From Tachypleus tridentatus (lineage: Eukaryota > Arthropoda > Merostomata > Xiphosura > Limulidae), in contig NC_134825.1 of the NCBI RefSeq assembly GCF_004210375.1, positions 41,224,348-41,288,347 on the forward strand: a DNA stretch of 64,000 nt, given 5' to 3'. The stretch's first letter is position 1. Every line of letters begins with the position of its first letter. Shown here in pieces: positions 10,200 through 23,079 of the stretch. A model generated the notes under the pieces. That model did not search any database and was not told where the DNA came from. It was given only the letters and a program-made list of their open reading frames with translations. A program made the translations under genes and the position numbers.

Positions 10200-10850
10200 A
10201 AACTCTAGGTCTACATTTAGACAAAGACTGTCAGAAAGTTATCCTCGGGTCCAGATCCATCAGCACATAAACATGAATTCATAAATACTTTTATTGACTT
10301 GCTGTATTCTGATAACCATTGAAAACCATTCATGACTGGCCTCAATCCATTTTAGAAAAATTAATTTTCAGTCATTGCAAAAGTTTCATTAAGGTTGTTG
10401 TTATGGTAGCTGATTGCAAGAAGCAATGACAATGGTAATATGTAAATCCATTGTGAGCCAAAAAGTATTCCAAAACAATTTGTGATCCACAACACATTCT
10501 GTAGTAGCCTATATACACAGTAATCATTCTGTAATAGTACACATATATAACATATAATCAGTTGTAAACTGTATTGCACATTGAATTATTAAATACTGGG
10601 TTAGGCCTGGGCTAGAGTACCTTAATCCTAATATCTGAAGAATGAGTTGTAACCTCAACTTTTCTTTTGAGCTCAGATTTGACCTGGGACTTTAGATGAG
10701 CCAACAAACCATACATCAACGAAATAGGCATATGTCTGAAACTTTACTTACATGCCTGGATGCGAAGGCAAATTCAAAACGACAGCCTTACACTGGGAAT
10801 AGTCCACTTCATTATTCCAGGCTACAGTAGCGTTTCCAGTGTACTTACAC
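10200..10850. other. AT-rich stretch without recognised features
   Basis: No supported gene. Short frames on both strands lack any family signature. It ends at the outer palindrome arm near 10,851. Confidence 0.4.
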
Positions 10851-11213
10851 TAAACTTGTTACAGTATTTAGGCTTAACGTTATTGTCACTCAGTTCTCAG
10901 ATGACATTAACGTCAGGCCTAATGCTAATACAGGGTGGCCCGTAAGTCCCTACCCATCCATATGTTATTATGTTATATTCAATTACGCATGTATTATATA
11001 TTCGTTTCTTTTTTCACAGAAATATGGCCGATGTAACCCATTTATACTTGAAAATATCTCACAGAACATGGCGTCGCATATTATGCAGCGAGAATGAGGG
11101 ACAGCACACAGATACACTGGATACATAAGATATATGGATGGGTAGGGACTTATGGGCCACCCTGTACATTGCAACTGAGGCCACTAACGTTAAGCCTAGT
11201 ACTTAGTACTAAC
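10851..11213. repeat. Outer palindrome interrupted by a MITE
   Basis: The left arm (about 10,859-10,905) carries TTAGGCTTAACGTTATTG followed by CTCAGTT. The right arm (about 11,167-11,213) carries the same in reverse complement (AACTGAGGCCACTAACGTTA then AGCCTAGTACT). The MITE at 10,931-11,164 lies between them, so the outer foldback element was probably the target. Confidence 0.7.
10931..11164. mobile_element. Tc1/mariner-type MITE with 35-base TIRs and TA duplication
   Basis: Terminal inverted repeats of about 35 bases begin CAGGGTGGCCCGTAAGTCCC on the left and CAGGGTGGCCCATAAGTCCC on the right, and continue through ACCCATCCATAT. TA flanks both ends (10,929-10,930 and 11,165-11,166), as expected for the IS630/Tc1/mariner group. 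At 234 bases it has no transposase. The TIRs are nearly identical, so it is younger than most elements here. Confidence 0.93.
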
Positions 11214-12706
11214 CTTGCTCACATGAAGTTATTTAGTTTATGCACTTTTCAATCCTAAATTGATTTTCTTGATTTTTCAGTTTACATTATCTTCGTATGA
11301 CCACGGTGCCACAGTACTGTACTACTACTAGTCGTATGGTATAAACATAGCAATGTTAAGAACCTTGTTATCGAACATGTCGAAGTCTTACGTAATTTGA
11401 CCTAAAAGGTCGAATTATCGCCTTCAGACTGCTCCGATCATTCAATTGTTTTCCCAGCTTTTCAGAAATGTAATACAACACATAGTGAACTGAATTTATA
11501 GTCACAAAATAGTTGAATTACACCTGAAAGTTTCTCTTCGTTGTATTTGTGTTTCTGTCTCGGATTGTTCGTTCGTCTCATAAAAAAATATCACCAGAAG
11601 GCACCCTTGTACGTATCTCCTTAGTAAATCTCAGCTTCAGATCTGCTTATATTATTACATAATTAGAAGGGTATGCATACATGCCCAAATGCTCTTATAG
11701 GTTACATGTAATATATGAACGGTGGCATTGCTACAGTAGCATTCCTTTCTAAAATTTTTCTTGGTATGATAAATTGCAAACAATGTACTCACAAACAAAG
11801 GTTTTTTAACAGCAAGCTATTTGAAGCCAAAAAACGTAACGGCTCAGAAAACTTCAGTGAAAAACACACTTATAAAAATATTACAAAACACACAAATAAA
11901 GCAATACTAACGCAAATAAAACTAAAACAAACAAGACAATAACCCAAATATAAGGCACGAAAACAAAGCCGAAAAAAACATTAAACTAGCCACGTCTCTG
12001 TACACATGTTACCATTTCGTTTGACTTATATTTCTGTGGTATTATTCTCTTTTGTTTCTGTAGATGTGACTCATTAAAGCAGTAAAGATAAAACAAAACA
12101 GTTCCACTGCCGAAAATTTCTTATATATAGCCACAGCAGAAGGAATGATTGAGAAAAATATTTCATCTGCAAGGTTAGACATCATAACATATGATCATCT
12201 TTTACCTGAAGTTGTATCAACATTTTGAACCACTCTTTACAGTAATCTTTCGCAAATCAATTACTTCTTACTTCAGATATATAGTTTAGTAGATTCTCGA
12301 AACTTTAGTCACTAACCGAGCCAAAGAAAACTTTTTTAACAATGCAGAGTAAAGTCAAGCACGGTAGGTAAGAGCAATTACAAAAAAAAAAAAAAAAAAC
12401 CAAAGTTAAGTGTGGAAGTGAAAGAGGTAAGGGCATTATAACTAAGGGGAAATCTCTGTGGTTCTTCCTTCCATTGGTGCCCTAATCACGTGCGTATTTT
12501 GCTTAATGGTTAATCCAGGGCTGCTTTAGTTGATTGTTAAGCCTTTATAGTATGTGATTTTACGTATGAATGGTGATAATAGTAATATTCAGAGGAAGTT
12601 AAACTTGCAAGTTTGTTGCGGGGATTCAGTTCATTTTTGCAGAAAATTTCCTTTATACTTTGTTTTAAACTTTTAATTTGAAGTTCTTCTGTGATATATT
12701 TGATTC
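11214..12706. other. AT-rich DNA without recognised genes
   Basis: Nothing recognisable on either strand. An 18-base poly-A run sits at 12,382-12,399. A lysine/asparagine-rich open frame near 11,715-11,942 is composition-driven. Confidence 0.45.
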
Positions 12707-12716
12707 TTTGGTCTGG

Positions 12717-12841
12717 TTGTTGTTTTGTATTAAGCACAAAGCTACACAATGGGCTATCTGTGCTCTGCCCATCACGGGTATCGACACCCAGTTTTTAGTG
12801 TTGCAATTCCGCAGACATACTGCTGAGCCACTGGGGAGATT
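12717..12841 (-). mobile_element. tRNA-derived SINE, family 3, antisense, with target duplication
   Basis: On the minus strand: head CCCAGTGGCTCAGCAGTATG, then ACACTAAAAACTGGGTGTCG with a B-box-like GATACCCGTGATGGGCA, then GAGCACAGATAGCCC and TGTAGCTTTGTGCTT. The duplication TTTGGTCTGG lies at 12,707-12,716 and 12,842-12,851. It has a different head from families 1 and 2 but a similar tail. Confidence 0.88.
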
Positions 12842-12851
12842 TTTGGTCTGG

Positions 12852-13351
12852 AGGTATACTTTTATTTTTAGGAAGGTTGGTGTCAATTATTTTAATCTGC
12901 AAGTTTTGTAAACGTTAAATTTCGCTTCGTATTTTTGAATTTCATCATATTTTTTTGTAATGAAATACATTTCTTATTTTCTATTTCGCCATAACAGAAA
13001 CAGATTCTTTCGATAAGGCTTACGTTGGTTAGTGGTAACTTTAGGCTTAGCTGGCCTTTTGTTTTTTTAAGATACGTCAAACTGAAGTTAAGCTGTAATT
13101 TTGATTTTAAAAGATTTAATATAAATATATGCTCAGTTCTCTCTTTGGCGAAATAAATTATTTTCGTTATCTTTTACAATACTCACAATAATATATCAAT
13201 TATTAGGCCTATATTAATCGTAAGGCCTTCCACGACGATTAACTTCCCTTTTTACTTTTCTTTGGCCTACTTCCGTTTCGTAACATCTCGTCTGCTAATT
13301 TTTGTCTGTTTTTCTACTTCTACTATTCCAATCACACTATTTATTTATCTT
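12852..13351. other. AT-rich stretch without recognised features
   Basis: No exon, repeat or RNA gene could be supported here. Confidence 0.4.
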
Positions 13352-13400
13352 TAGCGCAGATAGTCTAGTTGCTTTGTGCTATGAAACATCAAACCAAACT
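13352..13400 (+). mobile_element. SINE tail fragment
   Basis: GCGCAGATAGTCTAGTTGC followed by TTTGTGCTATG and an A/C-rich end matches the shared SINE tail. The head is missing or too decayed to read. Confidence 0.6.
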
Positions 13401-13682
13401 ATTTATCTTTATTACACCTAATCGTCTGTCTTCTGTACTCTACACGCGACACTCGATAATCTCTGCATCAATGAGTTACAAACAATGCGTACGACCCCCT
13501 ATCGAGTTTCGTAATTAAATTTGTCATAATGTTTACTTTAAATTAATTGATTGTGACTCTCATGTTACAAATAAAGCTAAACAATTATTAAGTATTTATT
13601 CTTAAAATATATTGTACAATTTATTTGATAAACATATAATCTTATGTAATTATATACATATATGACTTATCCTACGTTACGT

Positions 13683-13928
13683 GCCCCGGCATTGTCAGGT
13701 GGTAAGGGCACTCGACTCGTAATCTGAGAGTCACGGGTGCGAATCCACATTTAACTAAACATGTTCGCCCTTTCATTCTTAGGGCGTTATTATGGTCAAT
13801 CCCATTATTCGTTTGAAAGAGTACCCCAGGAGTTGCTTTTCCTCTTGTCTTACTCTGCTAAATCAGGGACAGCTGGCGTAGATCGTTTTCGTATGGCTTT
13901 GTGCAATATTCAAAATAAAGAAACAAAC
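13683..13928 (+). mobile_element. tRNA-derived SINE, family 1 (diverged)
   Basis: Head GCCCCGGCATTGTCAGG with a B-box-like GGTGCGAATCC, body CAATCCCATTATTCGTTTG, and a tail ending AAAGAAACAAACC. It is clearly more diverged than the copy at 14,246. Confidence 0.88.
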
Positions 13929-14245
13929 CTACTTAACGTAATTACAACTTCATAAATAGAGTATCATATTATCCAGTGTTTGTTATGTTATTAGAGGCAA
14001 TATTACCTACTTTCATTCACATCATTCTTGGGTTTGTATGCAACTACTTGAGCATCTGCATGATATAAGGTTCTACTCATATATCATTGGGAAAGTATTT
14101 GACATATTATTTGTTACTGGGGTCCTTATCTTCACTTCTAGTGTTTTTAACTGAGATGTCCCTTGTCATTATTACTTCATCAACTAACACAACACTAACA
14201 TGCTCTGACTCTGAGGTTTCTCTTTATTTACCCGTTCCTCCTCAA

Positions 14246-14511
14246 TTTTGTTTTCGTTTTGAATTTCGCACAAAGCTATTCGAGGGCTATCTGTGCTAGC
14301 CGTCCCTAATTTAGCAGTGTAAGACTAGAGGGAAGGCAGCTAGTCATCACCACCCACCACCAACTCTTGGGCTACTCTTTTACCATCACATTGACCGTCA
14401 CATTATAACGCCTCTACGGCTGAAAGGGCGAACATGTTTGGCGCGACGGGATGCGAACCCGCGACCCTCAGATTACGAGTCGCACGCCTTAACACGCTTG
14501 GCCATGCCGGG
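14246..14511 (-). mobile_element. tRNA-derived SINE, family 1, antisense, with target duplication
   Basis: A near-complete copy on the minus strand. The target duplication is CGTTCCTCCTCAA at 14,233-14,245 and CGTTCCTCGTCAA at 14,512-14,524, one mismatch in 13 bases. Confidence 0.93.
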
Positions 14512-14524
14512 CGTTCCTCGTCAA

Positions 14525-15957
14525 AAGGTAATTCAGTCTCACTTGAGTTATCGGTTTTTTATTTTGTAACAGATTTACTATTGTACATTTAGTGTAGTAC
14601 CTTCGCTTCTTTCAGTGTAATTTTATTTTTTCTTATGACCTTTACTGTGGGCTGTGTAATTCACAAGTCCTGCCTGTTCTCGAAATTAATAGAAGATTCT
14701 CGATCGTAAGAATCAACAAAGTACTAGGTGTGTATGTAATGCTACTGATTGACAATACGTTTGCCAAGCGACCTTCGGTGTATAATCTAGTTTCGCATGG
14801 TTTATATAAAAGCAGCGCACCAAGAGAGAAGATTAATATTGTTATTGGGCATCTACAGTCAATGTGCTACAGGCCTATGAAACTATAATTGTGATTAATG
14901 CCTATTAATCGAAAAACTATAGAATTTAATCACCAACATTTGAAAATTTCAAACATTACATATTGTTTAACTCAGCAACACTTTAGCTTCAGACACAACA
15001 AGCTTGGACTCATCAGTTAACCAATCCATCTACAGGTCTAAAGAAGTAGGGTAAAATAAAATACATAACGAACAAAAGAGAATCCAAAACCCTTGCGTTG
15101 AGAATTACAAGTGGCAATTTTTTCATGGAAGAAACCATAGTAACAAAGAGACTCACGCCACTGGCAAGAGAGTGAGAATACAGTTTTACATCTTTAAGAG
15201 CGCTGTTTCATGTGGTGTTTCTAATCCAGTTTGTACCTAATATTTTTCAAAAGAATAATGCAAGAATATCTTATCTTAATCAATTGAAAATTAATGAGTG
15301 GATAACATTGTCAATGTAGATGAAATCATAGCAAATATAAACAGGCGTAGTTCAATGTTTTACTTCTTGTGATTGGTATATTTTCAGTCATACAGATTGA
15401 AATATTTGTGAAAAACAAACAATTTTATTAGATATTTTATTAATTTTTTTTCATGAGAAGGATGACAGATTTAAGCTTCAAAATGCTTGATGTAAGCGTA
15501 ATAAGGGGAGGCATTGCCACTCGCGTGGCTGAACCTTGTAATTTGTGCTGCAACTGTTAAATTTCGTGTGAAGTGGTTTTCATAAGTAAAGCACGGGTGT
15601 GTCGTGTGTATAGAATACAGGAGTTCTGGAAGTAGTTGGGCTACCAGTCCCTAAGTTTCTGATTATTAGTGTTTCGCTCACTTTTCCATAATAATTTATG
15701 AAACTGTACATAAATAAAATTACAGCTTTTGAAAACTAACTTCCCTTTTAATCTGTTTCGTGGTTATTTAAAACAGTTTTTTGTCGAAAGATATCAAATT
15801 TCAATTTATTTATTTGCTTGTTAGTATTTTTCTGAAATCACAAACATGGCTCTAATTTATTTCAGAAACCTTCATTAAGACTCATTTCTTACCAAAAGAG
15901 TGTATTTACTGTACATTGCTCGATATCAATACACAATCGATGTTCAAATGTTATTTT
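14525..15957. other. AT-rich stretch without recognised features
   Basis: No recognisable coding or repeat feature. The largest frames are short and unsupported. Confidence 0.4.
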
Positions 15958-16079
15958 CCCAGTGGCTAAGCGGAAAGTCTGGGGGGCTTATAACTTTCAA
16001 AATCGGATTTTGATACTTGTGGTAGGCAGAACGCAGATAGCCTGTTGTGTTGTTTTGTACTTACCAACCAACCAAACAG
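15958..16079 (+). mobile_element. tRNA-derived SINE, family 3 (diverged)
   Basis: CCCAGTGGCTAAGCGGAAAG head, a degraded B box (GGATTTTGATACTTG), GGCAGAACGCAGATAGCC, and an ACCAACCAACCAAAC tail. It is in the opposite orientation to the family-3 copy at 12,717. Confidence 0.75.
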
Positions 16080-17350
16080 AGAAGAGTTATTTTATTTTTC
16101 ATAATCTATAATTAATGCTTATTTATAATTGAAAAAATATGTAAATATAACGTTATACAAAATCTAACCACTATGTAGCGCAGAGGTCTTTTGTAGACCA
16201 TAGTTCATTGTTTGATACTGAAAAATAAGGATTTTCAATAGGAAATTACAGCTCTCGGTTATCACAGTTTAGATAACTTTAGTGTAAATGGTGAGTTTAA
16301 ATGTTTTATTTTCTGGTTGCCAAACATTCTTGGTTGTTTAGGATGTTCTTTTTTGCAAAAGACAAAATGTAATATGCCGAGTGACCTAGCCAACTCAACA
16401 ATGTAATTCAGAACCAGGTTATTCATACTCTCAGAAAGAGAATTTATATTTTGCTATACTTTGTTGGCCCAAGTATGATGCATGCAGAAATAAACATAAC
16501 CTCAACCATTAAAGCATAAACATTAGCATAAAGGTACGTTTGTAATCAAATGGACAGTTGATCCGAAATAGAATCATGAGGGGACCAACGAAACAAAAAA
16601 CGAAGTTAGATGTTAGAATAGAACTTTTTTTTAGAATTCAGTTTACCCAATACTATATTCTCCTATGTTGTATGGTCTTACTCTTTCAGTACCACAGTGA
16701 ACCATGTAATACTAACAACAAAGCTGAGTTCGAAGCTACATTATCGACAAAAGTTTTATTGTTGCATTAGAAACATATTAAATCTTCTGGAATTAGACTG
16801 CAGTCTGAAGCACTGGACATAATATATAACGTTTTGGAACAGTATGGGATCTCTTGGTCCATCCTGGCTCTAACATCCTCTAATTCAAACTATAAATGTT
16901 AATGAATTAAGTTTTAGAAGTCTTAAAGCCAACACTTATTCATATACTTATCAAGCTTTCTGTTAAACTTGTTTAAATTTTCTGCTCCATAACATCCAAA
17001 GAAAACTCACTTCAAAGGCTAACTTTCTTGTAAGAAAAATAAAGTTATCTTAGCTGAAGGTGACTTCTACTCTGCCAGTGTCCATTAAGTAACTTGAAAC
17101 CAGGACTGGAAAGGCCAACTTCAGTTTACTGATGGTGTTTTTGAACTTACCTGTTAGTCTTCCTGGTGAGTTATGATTATTACAGTCATGCTACAGAAAG
17201 TCCTTTACAACTTTGAATTACTGTATTGTTGACGTTGTAGACTAGATGTAAACATTGGTCTTATGCTATTTATGTTGTTGTTTTTAAACTTTGTTTTGTT
17301 TTACCTTGATTTCCTTTTATGAATTTTACTAAATTTACTTTTACCTTTTT
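16080..17350. other. AT-rich stretch without recognised features
   Basis: Nothing supported. It ends at a SINE tail fragment (17,352-17,410, GGTACAGATAACCTAGCTGC then TTTGTGCCATAAAAAATC). Confidence 0.4.
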
Positions 17351-17351
17351 A

Positions 17352-17410
17352 TTGGATGTTTGGTACAGATAACCTAGCTGCTTTGTGCCATAAAAAATCA
17401 ACCAACCAAC
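17352..17410 (+). mobile_element. SINE tail fragment
   Basis: CAGATAACCTAGCTGCTTTG followed by TGCC and an AACCAACCAACC end matches the shared SINE tail seen at 13,352. Confidence 0.55.
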
Positions 17411-17429
17411 CTGCCAGTGTTTATACTAG

Positions 17430-19430
17430 AGTCCTCTAGCCCTACTATTCTCACTGTTAATTATGCACAATTATGATGCATCAACATCATCAATTCCCTT
17501 TACAATCTTTAACACCTCAATCATATCACACCCCTCCTCCAATTCTTTTTTTTCCAAGAGAAAGCAGTACAAGAGATTTCAGCCACTCCTCATATGACAA
17601 CTCCTCCATCCTAAGCACCATTCTAGTAACCCAACTTTGAACCCTTCAAACAATTCAAAGCCCTTCCTAAGGTAAGGATACCAAGACTGAACACAATACT
17701 CCAAATATGACACAACATATGAACCATACAATAAAATTATAACTGCTTTAGACTCGTATTGAAAATCTCTTTAGATATAACATAAAATTTATTTGTCCTA
17801 CCACCAGCAATAACACAATGCTTGGATAGCTTATGAGACTGATCAGCTATTACATCAAGATTCTTATTTTTCATGACACTGTTTATATTATTCCCATCCA
17901 AATTGTTATTCAAATCATGATAACTCACCAGCACTATTTTGCATTTATTATAATTAAATCCCATCTGCCATTTATTTGCCCAATTCACTGAATGATATAA
18001 ATCCTTCTGTAAATCAGTGGCATCCTATTCACAGGTAGTAACACTCTATGTCTTAATGTAATCTGCACATTTAAGTAATTTATTGACCATTCTTTCATCT
18101 GTGTCATGGATGCAAATCAAAAGAGCAAAGGTTCTAAGACTTGAACCCTGAGGTACCTCATTTGTGACATTAATCTGGTTTGGTTGAACTGCATTTGTGA
18201 CAATCCTTTCTTCCAGATCTCCTCTTACTCTCATTTACACAAGTAGTAACCTTTTGAAAAAATGTCAACAGATTTCTGAGGCAAGGTTTTCCATCAGTGA
18301 AATCATGTTAGTTATCTAATAAAATTCTTAGCTTGGTTAAATAAATTTTTGGAGTTTTTTTTTTTAATCAGATTCTCCAAAATGTGTTCCACAACTGATG
18401 TAAGACTAATGGGTCTTTAAGTATTGGGACAATTTTCATCACCCCTAATTTCCAATTTATTATGCTTCTCATTAATTTTATTTCTATAACTCTTTGTGAG
18501 CCAACATTATTTTTACTTGCTGCTTTCCTATTCTTTCTGTAAGGAAAATATTTACCTTGAACATTGACAGTTTTTTCTTTGAAGATTTTCCACATTTGCT
18601 CAGTGTCTCAGCATAACACAGCTGCCCAGTTAACAGATAATTCTTGTTGTTTCCCTTTAAAATTTGAAATCAAAATATTGTTATTTCTCATTTCAATATG
18701 CAGGAAAAAACATCAAACCTAATACAGCACTGATCACTTGTACCCATGTGTTCCCCAGTTTTCTACCTGTATTTTCAAAGTTACAACAAATCTGACAGAG
18801 CATTTTCTAGTGGATTCCTTGACCAATTGGTAAAAAAAGCCATTATGAACAGTTGACAAAAACCTTTCTCTCTCACAGGTTGACTGTACCATTTCCTGTT
18901 TTGTATGCTTGAAATTAAAATCACTCATAATTGTGGCTTCACAAACAGCTGAAACCTTAATCTCATTGTGACTGTTTGAGTTATGTGAATATCCTTTGGT
19001 TGTTTGTAACAAATTCCCATTAAATGTCATTTCCCTTCATATACACTAATAGAAACTTCACTGGATATAATCTCATTGTTGTTATCTTTGATATCTTTAA
19101 CTAAAACAGGATGTAACTTACATTGTACATGTAAATCCACTTCTCCCTTTTGTACTCTAATTATTAAAAAGTCTTTAACACTATATTTGAAGGAAATGTT
19201 TGTCACACATCATCTTTGTTTAACCGTATTTCAGTTATTCCCATTATATCAAAATCTTTCATTCCTACTAATGCTCTGAAGTTATCTATTTTATATCTTT
19301 TACTTCTGTTATTATGATAGTAAGAAATAAGTCTACCCTTATATTTACTTCTATACTAATTTCCTCAACTGAACATTTCTCTACCTCTTATTTATTTTTC
19401 ATTAGTTTATCGGGGATCTCACCACTATCT
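17430..19430 (-). mobile_element. L2/CR1-type LINE remnant (endonuclease and reverse transcriptase)
   Basis: Minus-strand translation gives ordered pieces of a CR1/L2 ORF2. The endonuclease N-terminus is YKIDNFRALVGMKDFDIMGI near 19,300, followed by the endonuclease core SDFNFKHTKQ and ERERFLSTVHNGFFYQLVKE near 18,880. Then come reverse transcriptase VTNEVPQGSSLRTFALLICI near 18,150, LLKCADYIKT (where FADDTK is expected), WANKWQMGFNYNKCKIV near 17,960, and the C-terminal HIWSIVFSLGILTLGKALN-type region near 17,680. The catalytic FADD motif is altered and several stops and shifts are present. About 2 kb survives of a larger element; it is old and inactive. Confidence 0.85.
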
Positions 19431-21940
19431 AGTCATGTTGTGTGTGTCACTAGTTACAATAAGTATGAACTTAATGAATTTTAGTATTTAGGTGAGACTT
19501 TCCAGTTTTTGAAACACAGTAACCAAAGAGGAAATAAATATGTGGCTTCTATCAACACTTTAACTCCTCTGCAAACTTGTGCACATTTTTACATTCAACT
19601 CACTCAGAAACTACATACGTCAAAATTTTAGGATTCTTCTATAGTAGATGTCTGTGATTTGTTAGTGATAAATTTGAAAATAACATGCAGCAAGCAGTCC
19701 ACTTATTTTAAAATTAGATATTTAAAACAAGTTAAATGTACCTTCAAGAATTCTTTAGACTATGATGACTACAGTTGTATTTTAAATGTGACAGTTCTCT
19801 TCATGTTAAAAGTCCACTTAGGCTGATTAAATTATTTTAGAATCCATTTCACAAGCTGAACTAATTTAAAATACTCTGTAACAAGTTATTTTCCATATTT
19901 CTATCAAACTGTTAAATTCATTTTTAAATATCAACCAGTTTCAAAATGAGTATTGTTATAGATTTTTTAATGGTACATTATGATAATAAAATGAATTAAA
20001 TATGTTAAAATAATTCACCCAGAAAGTTCAAATAATACAGGTATTTCATTCAAAGTTATTTTAGTGTTGGCCTGCTGTACACTTTGTATTGTACCTCAGT
20101 GTTATTACTATATCCTACTTGAGTTAGAGCAATGGAAGTTTATTAAATCTGTACCAGATTAGGTTAGAAAAACTACTTTCCCAAGAAATGTTTAAGATAC
20201 ATATGTAATACAGACCCATAATGAAGCAACAGTACCATTACATAGTAAATTTAGAAATTTATCTAAAACCCATATTGAGTTACATTGTCCTTTATGAGCA
20301 GAAATATATCAAACAGCTTCACAATTTTCAACAAGAAACATTGAAACATGTTTATAATCAGAAAGAATAATCAGGTTTGTTATTCTTCTGAGAACAAAAA
20401 TATAAGAGAATGTTACTTAGGAAATATGACTGGTTAATTGGTGTTTAATAATTTTAGCTTAAAGAGACCCACAAAACATTTGCAATAAAATTAATATATT
20501 TATTGTAACAGTACTTCTTTAAATACTAGAGTAATACAAAGAACTCTTATCACATACACCAAAATCTAAGTCCACTTGTCTTAGGCCTGACATTTGTTAA
20601 TCATTTATTTTGCATACATCCTTTCTGCAATAAAGAAATAAATTAACACTGTAATTTATGTATATTTTTTTGGTTTAATTTAGTTAGGGCTGAACTTTAC
20701 CATACTCAAAACAATAAATAGACTTACCATGTTATTGTATGACTTATTAATGTTAGATCTTTTTAAAACTTTGATGAGCTTTTAATATGTGTTACTTCAA
20801 AATGTTGACTGAAGTATATTTACACCTGCCTTTTGTTTATATCTTTTAAAATGAAGTGCACATAAAGTTTCAGAACAGTATTATAATGAGAGATAATTTA
20901 ATGTTATATAATACATTTTATTAGAATATTTGTTTTATATGGAAAGAAATGCAAGTTAAACATCTGTGCAATGTGGCTAACTGCATTTATATTTGTTGTA
21001 TTAAGATGTGTCTCATTTTAACATTTAGAAATTTATATCAGTGATAAAGTGTTTTTTTTAACTGTAATGTTAGTGCAACTTATAGCAGTTTAAATATATC
21101 ATAAGAATTTTGATATTGTATTCAAACTCAGGTTTTTTTATAGTTGAAAGTGACTGATAATTTGTTTTATTCTCTGAATTACACTTTCATGCAGTTGTAA
21201 AGTTATATATTTTAATATTAGTAAGACAGTAGTAAATTGCTTTTGGCAATGTTTTGAATAATATTTCAGTTGGTATTTCTCAAGTTAAATTGATTTTGTT
21301 TGTGTTCTGGATGGAATTAACTAGTGTGTTTTCAAATGTATTTTCAAATACATATTTCACAGATGAGAATGAGTTTTCAATGTTGTAGTGTGGTTAGAAG
21401 ATCAAGAAATAAGGTTTTATAAGATTGAAGACAGAAAAGAGTTAAGAAATATTAAATCATTCAAACTGGGAAAGTGTGCCTAAACAAGTGTGTACATGTT
21501 TGTATGTATATTAATTGATAGGTACTTATATCTTTAATTTTAGGAACTGCTCTGGTAGTTTGTTTTCTGGCAAGTAATATTGAGATGCTATTTCAAAGAC
21601 ATGTTTTTCTGTTGAAGGTTGTGGAATAAATGAACTTATCAAGTTCATCCTAAAATAATTGATAGATTACTCTCTGTTTTATAAATACAATTTTTAAGCT
21701 ATTTTTGCATCTTGAATTTGTTGACTACAAAATCACATAAAGCTTTAAACAGAAACACTGTCAGTGATGCAGTTATTTCCTTTTTTTACTGTTTAGGTTT
21801 CCTGTGTAGATTACACTATATATATGAAAACTGTGAGGTCTTTAATCAATTACATATTTTTCATCTCTTCTCAATAACAGTCTGGAAATGTATCAAAATA
21901 TTTTCAATATCACACTTATAAAAATCAAGTTGTTTTGAGA
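19431..21940. other. Long AT-rich region without recognised features
   Basis: About 2.5 kb with no supported exon, repeat match or RNA gene. It could be intron or intergenic DNA. Confidence 0.45.
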
Positions 21941-22997
21941 TATAAAAGGTACAAGAGTTACTTTTTAACAAATCATAGAAGTAAACTGTTTTCCATTCAG
22001 ATGATGTGTCAAGTTTTTGAAAAAATAATCTGAAGGAGCAAGATCAGGAGAATAAGGAGGATGGGGAAGTTTCTTCCAGCTAAGCTGTTCAATTTTTTTA
22101 AAAGTGACCCTAGCGATGTTAGGATGTGCATTGTTATGGTGGAAAACAACTCCTTTCTGATTTACCAAAGCAGGTCTCTTTTTTATTTATTTTTTAGTGC
22201 AGCTTTCAATTAATCCATTTACTGCCAGCATCTCTCAGCAGTTATTGTGTGATTTGTTTGTAACAATTCAAAGAGTGTTACACCACCTGAAGTACAGGTT
22301 CACTTTTGACTGTGGTGTTGCTGGTTCTACTGCATTAACCCACTGTTGGCAGTGCATGGCATTTTGAAAGAGTATCCATTTCTTATCTCCAGTCACTAAC
22401 TAGGTGGCTCAAAAATGAAGCTTGAAGTTCATGAGAGTGAAGAGATGTGCAGATGTCTACTCATTCTCTCAGATTATAAGCTGACAACTCATGTGGTACC
22501 CATTTTCCAAACTTTAAAACTCTACCAAGTTGCAAATGTTGATGGACAATGGAAGGATGGACAGCAGTTACAGCACAATCTTTCTCATGTATTGCTAGAA
22601 GCAGGTCATTGTCAAACTCAGCAGGGCACTCAGTGCGAGCTGCATCCGTCAAACTGTAGTCACCAGTTTTAAACTTATGGAACCATCTTTAACACTTCCC
22701 TATATTCAGAATGTCATTGTTGTACACATCTTGAATGCTTCTTCAGAAGCACTCTTTCATTTTCTGAAGTTGTAAAACATTATATTCTTTATGTGCTCTT
22801 CTGATACCTCCATGATAATTGGGGCTTCTAAAATAAATACAACAAAAATTAGTGAAGAAGCAAATTGGTTTACTCTGAATGTTATCATTTCATCCCATAT
22901 AACTTGTGTGACTTTGAGAATAACTTCCTTTAGCCAAGAAATATGCATTTAAACTTATCCTATCCCAAAAAACGACATTACTTATGGGATGACCTAA
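21941..22997 (-). mobile_element. mariner-type transposon, dead copy
   Basis: Minus-strand pieces of a mariner transposase in order: EEHIKNIMFYNFRK near 22,800, WFHKFKTGDYSLTD near 22,670, the KWVPHEL motif near 22,490, then KGVVFHHNNAHPNIARVTFK and LPHPPYSPDLAPSDYFF near 22,080. The YSPDLAPSDY motif (third catalytic Asp) is kept, but the second site reads HHNNAHPN where HQDNARPH is usual, so a catalytic Asp has become Asn. Stops also interrupt it. The right end TTAGGTCATCCCATAAGTAA (reverse complement, ending at 22,997, then TA) is a typical mariner TIR. The left end near 21,941 (AAAAGGTACAAGAGTTAC) is only loosely similar. Confidence 0.87.
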
Positions 22998-23050
22998 TAT
23001 GTATAAAAAAAAACAAAAAACTATTCTATGCAAAAGAATATTAATAATTT

Positions 23051-23069
23051 ACACACACACACACACACA
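23051..23069. repeat. (AC)n microsatellite
   Basis: Nine to ten AC units, just left of a Tc1-type remnant. Confidence 0.85.
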
Positions 23070-23079
23070 AATGTGTTAG

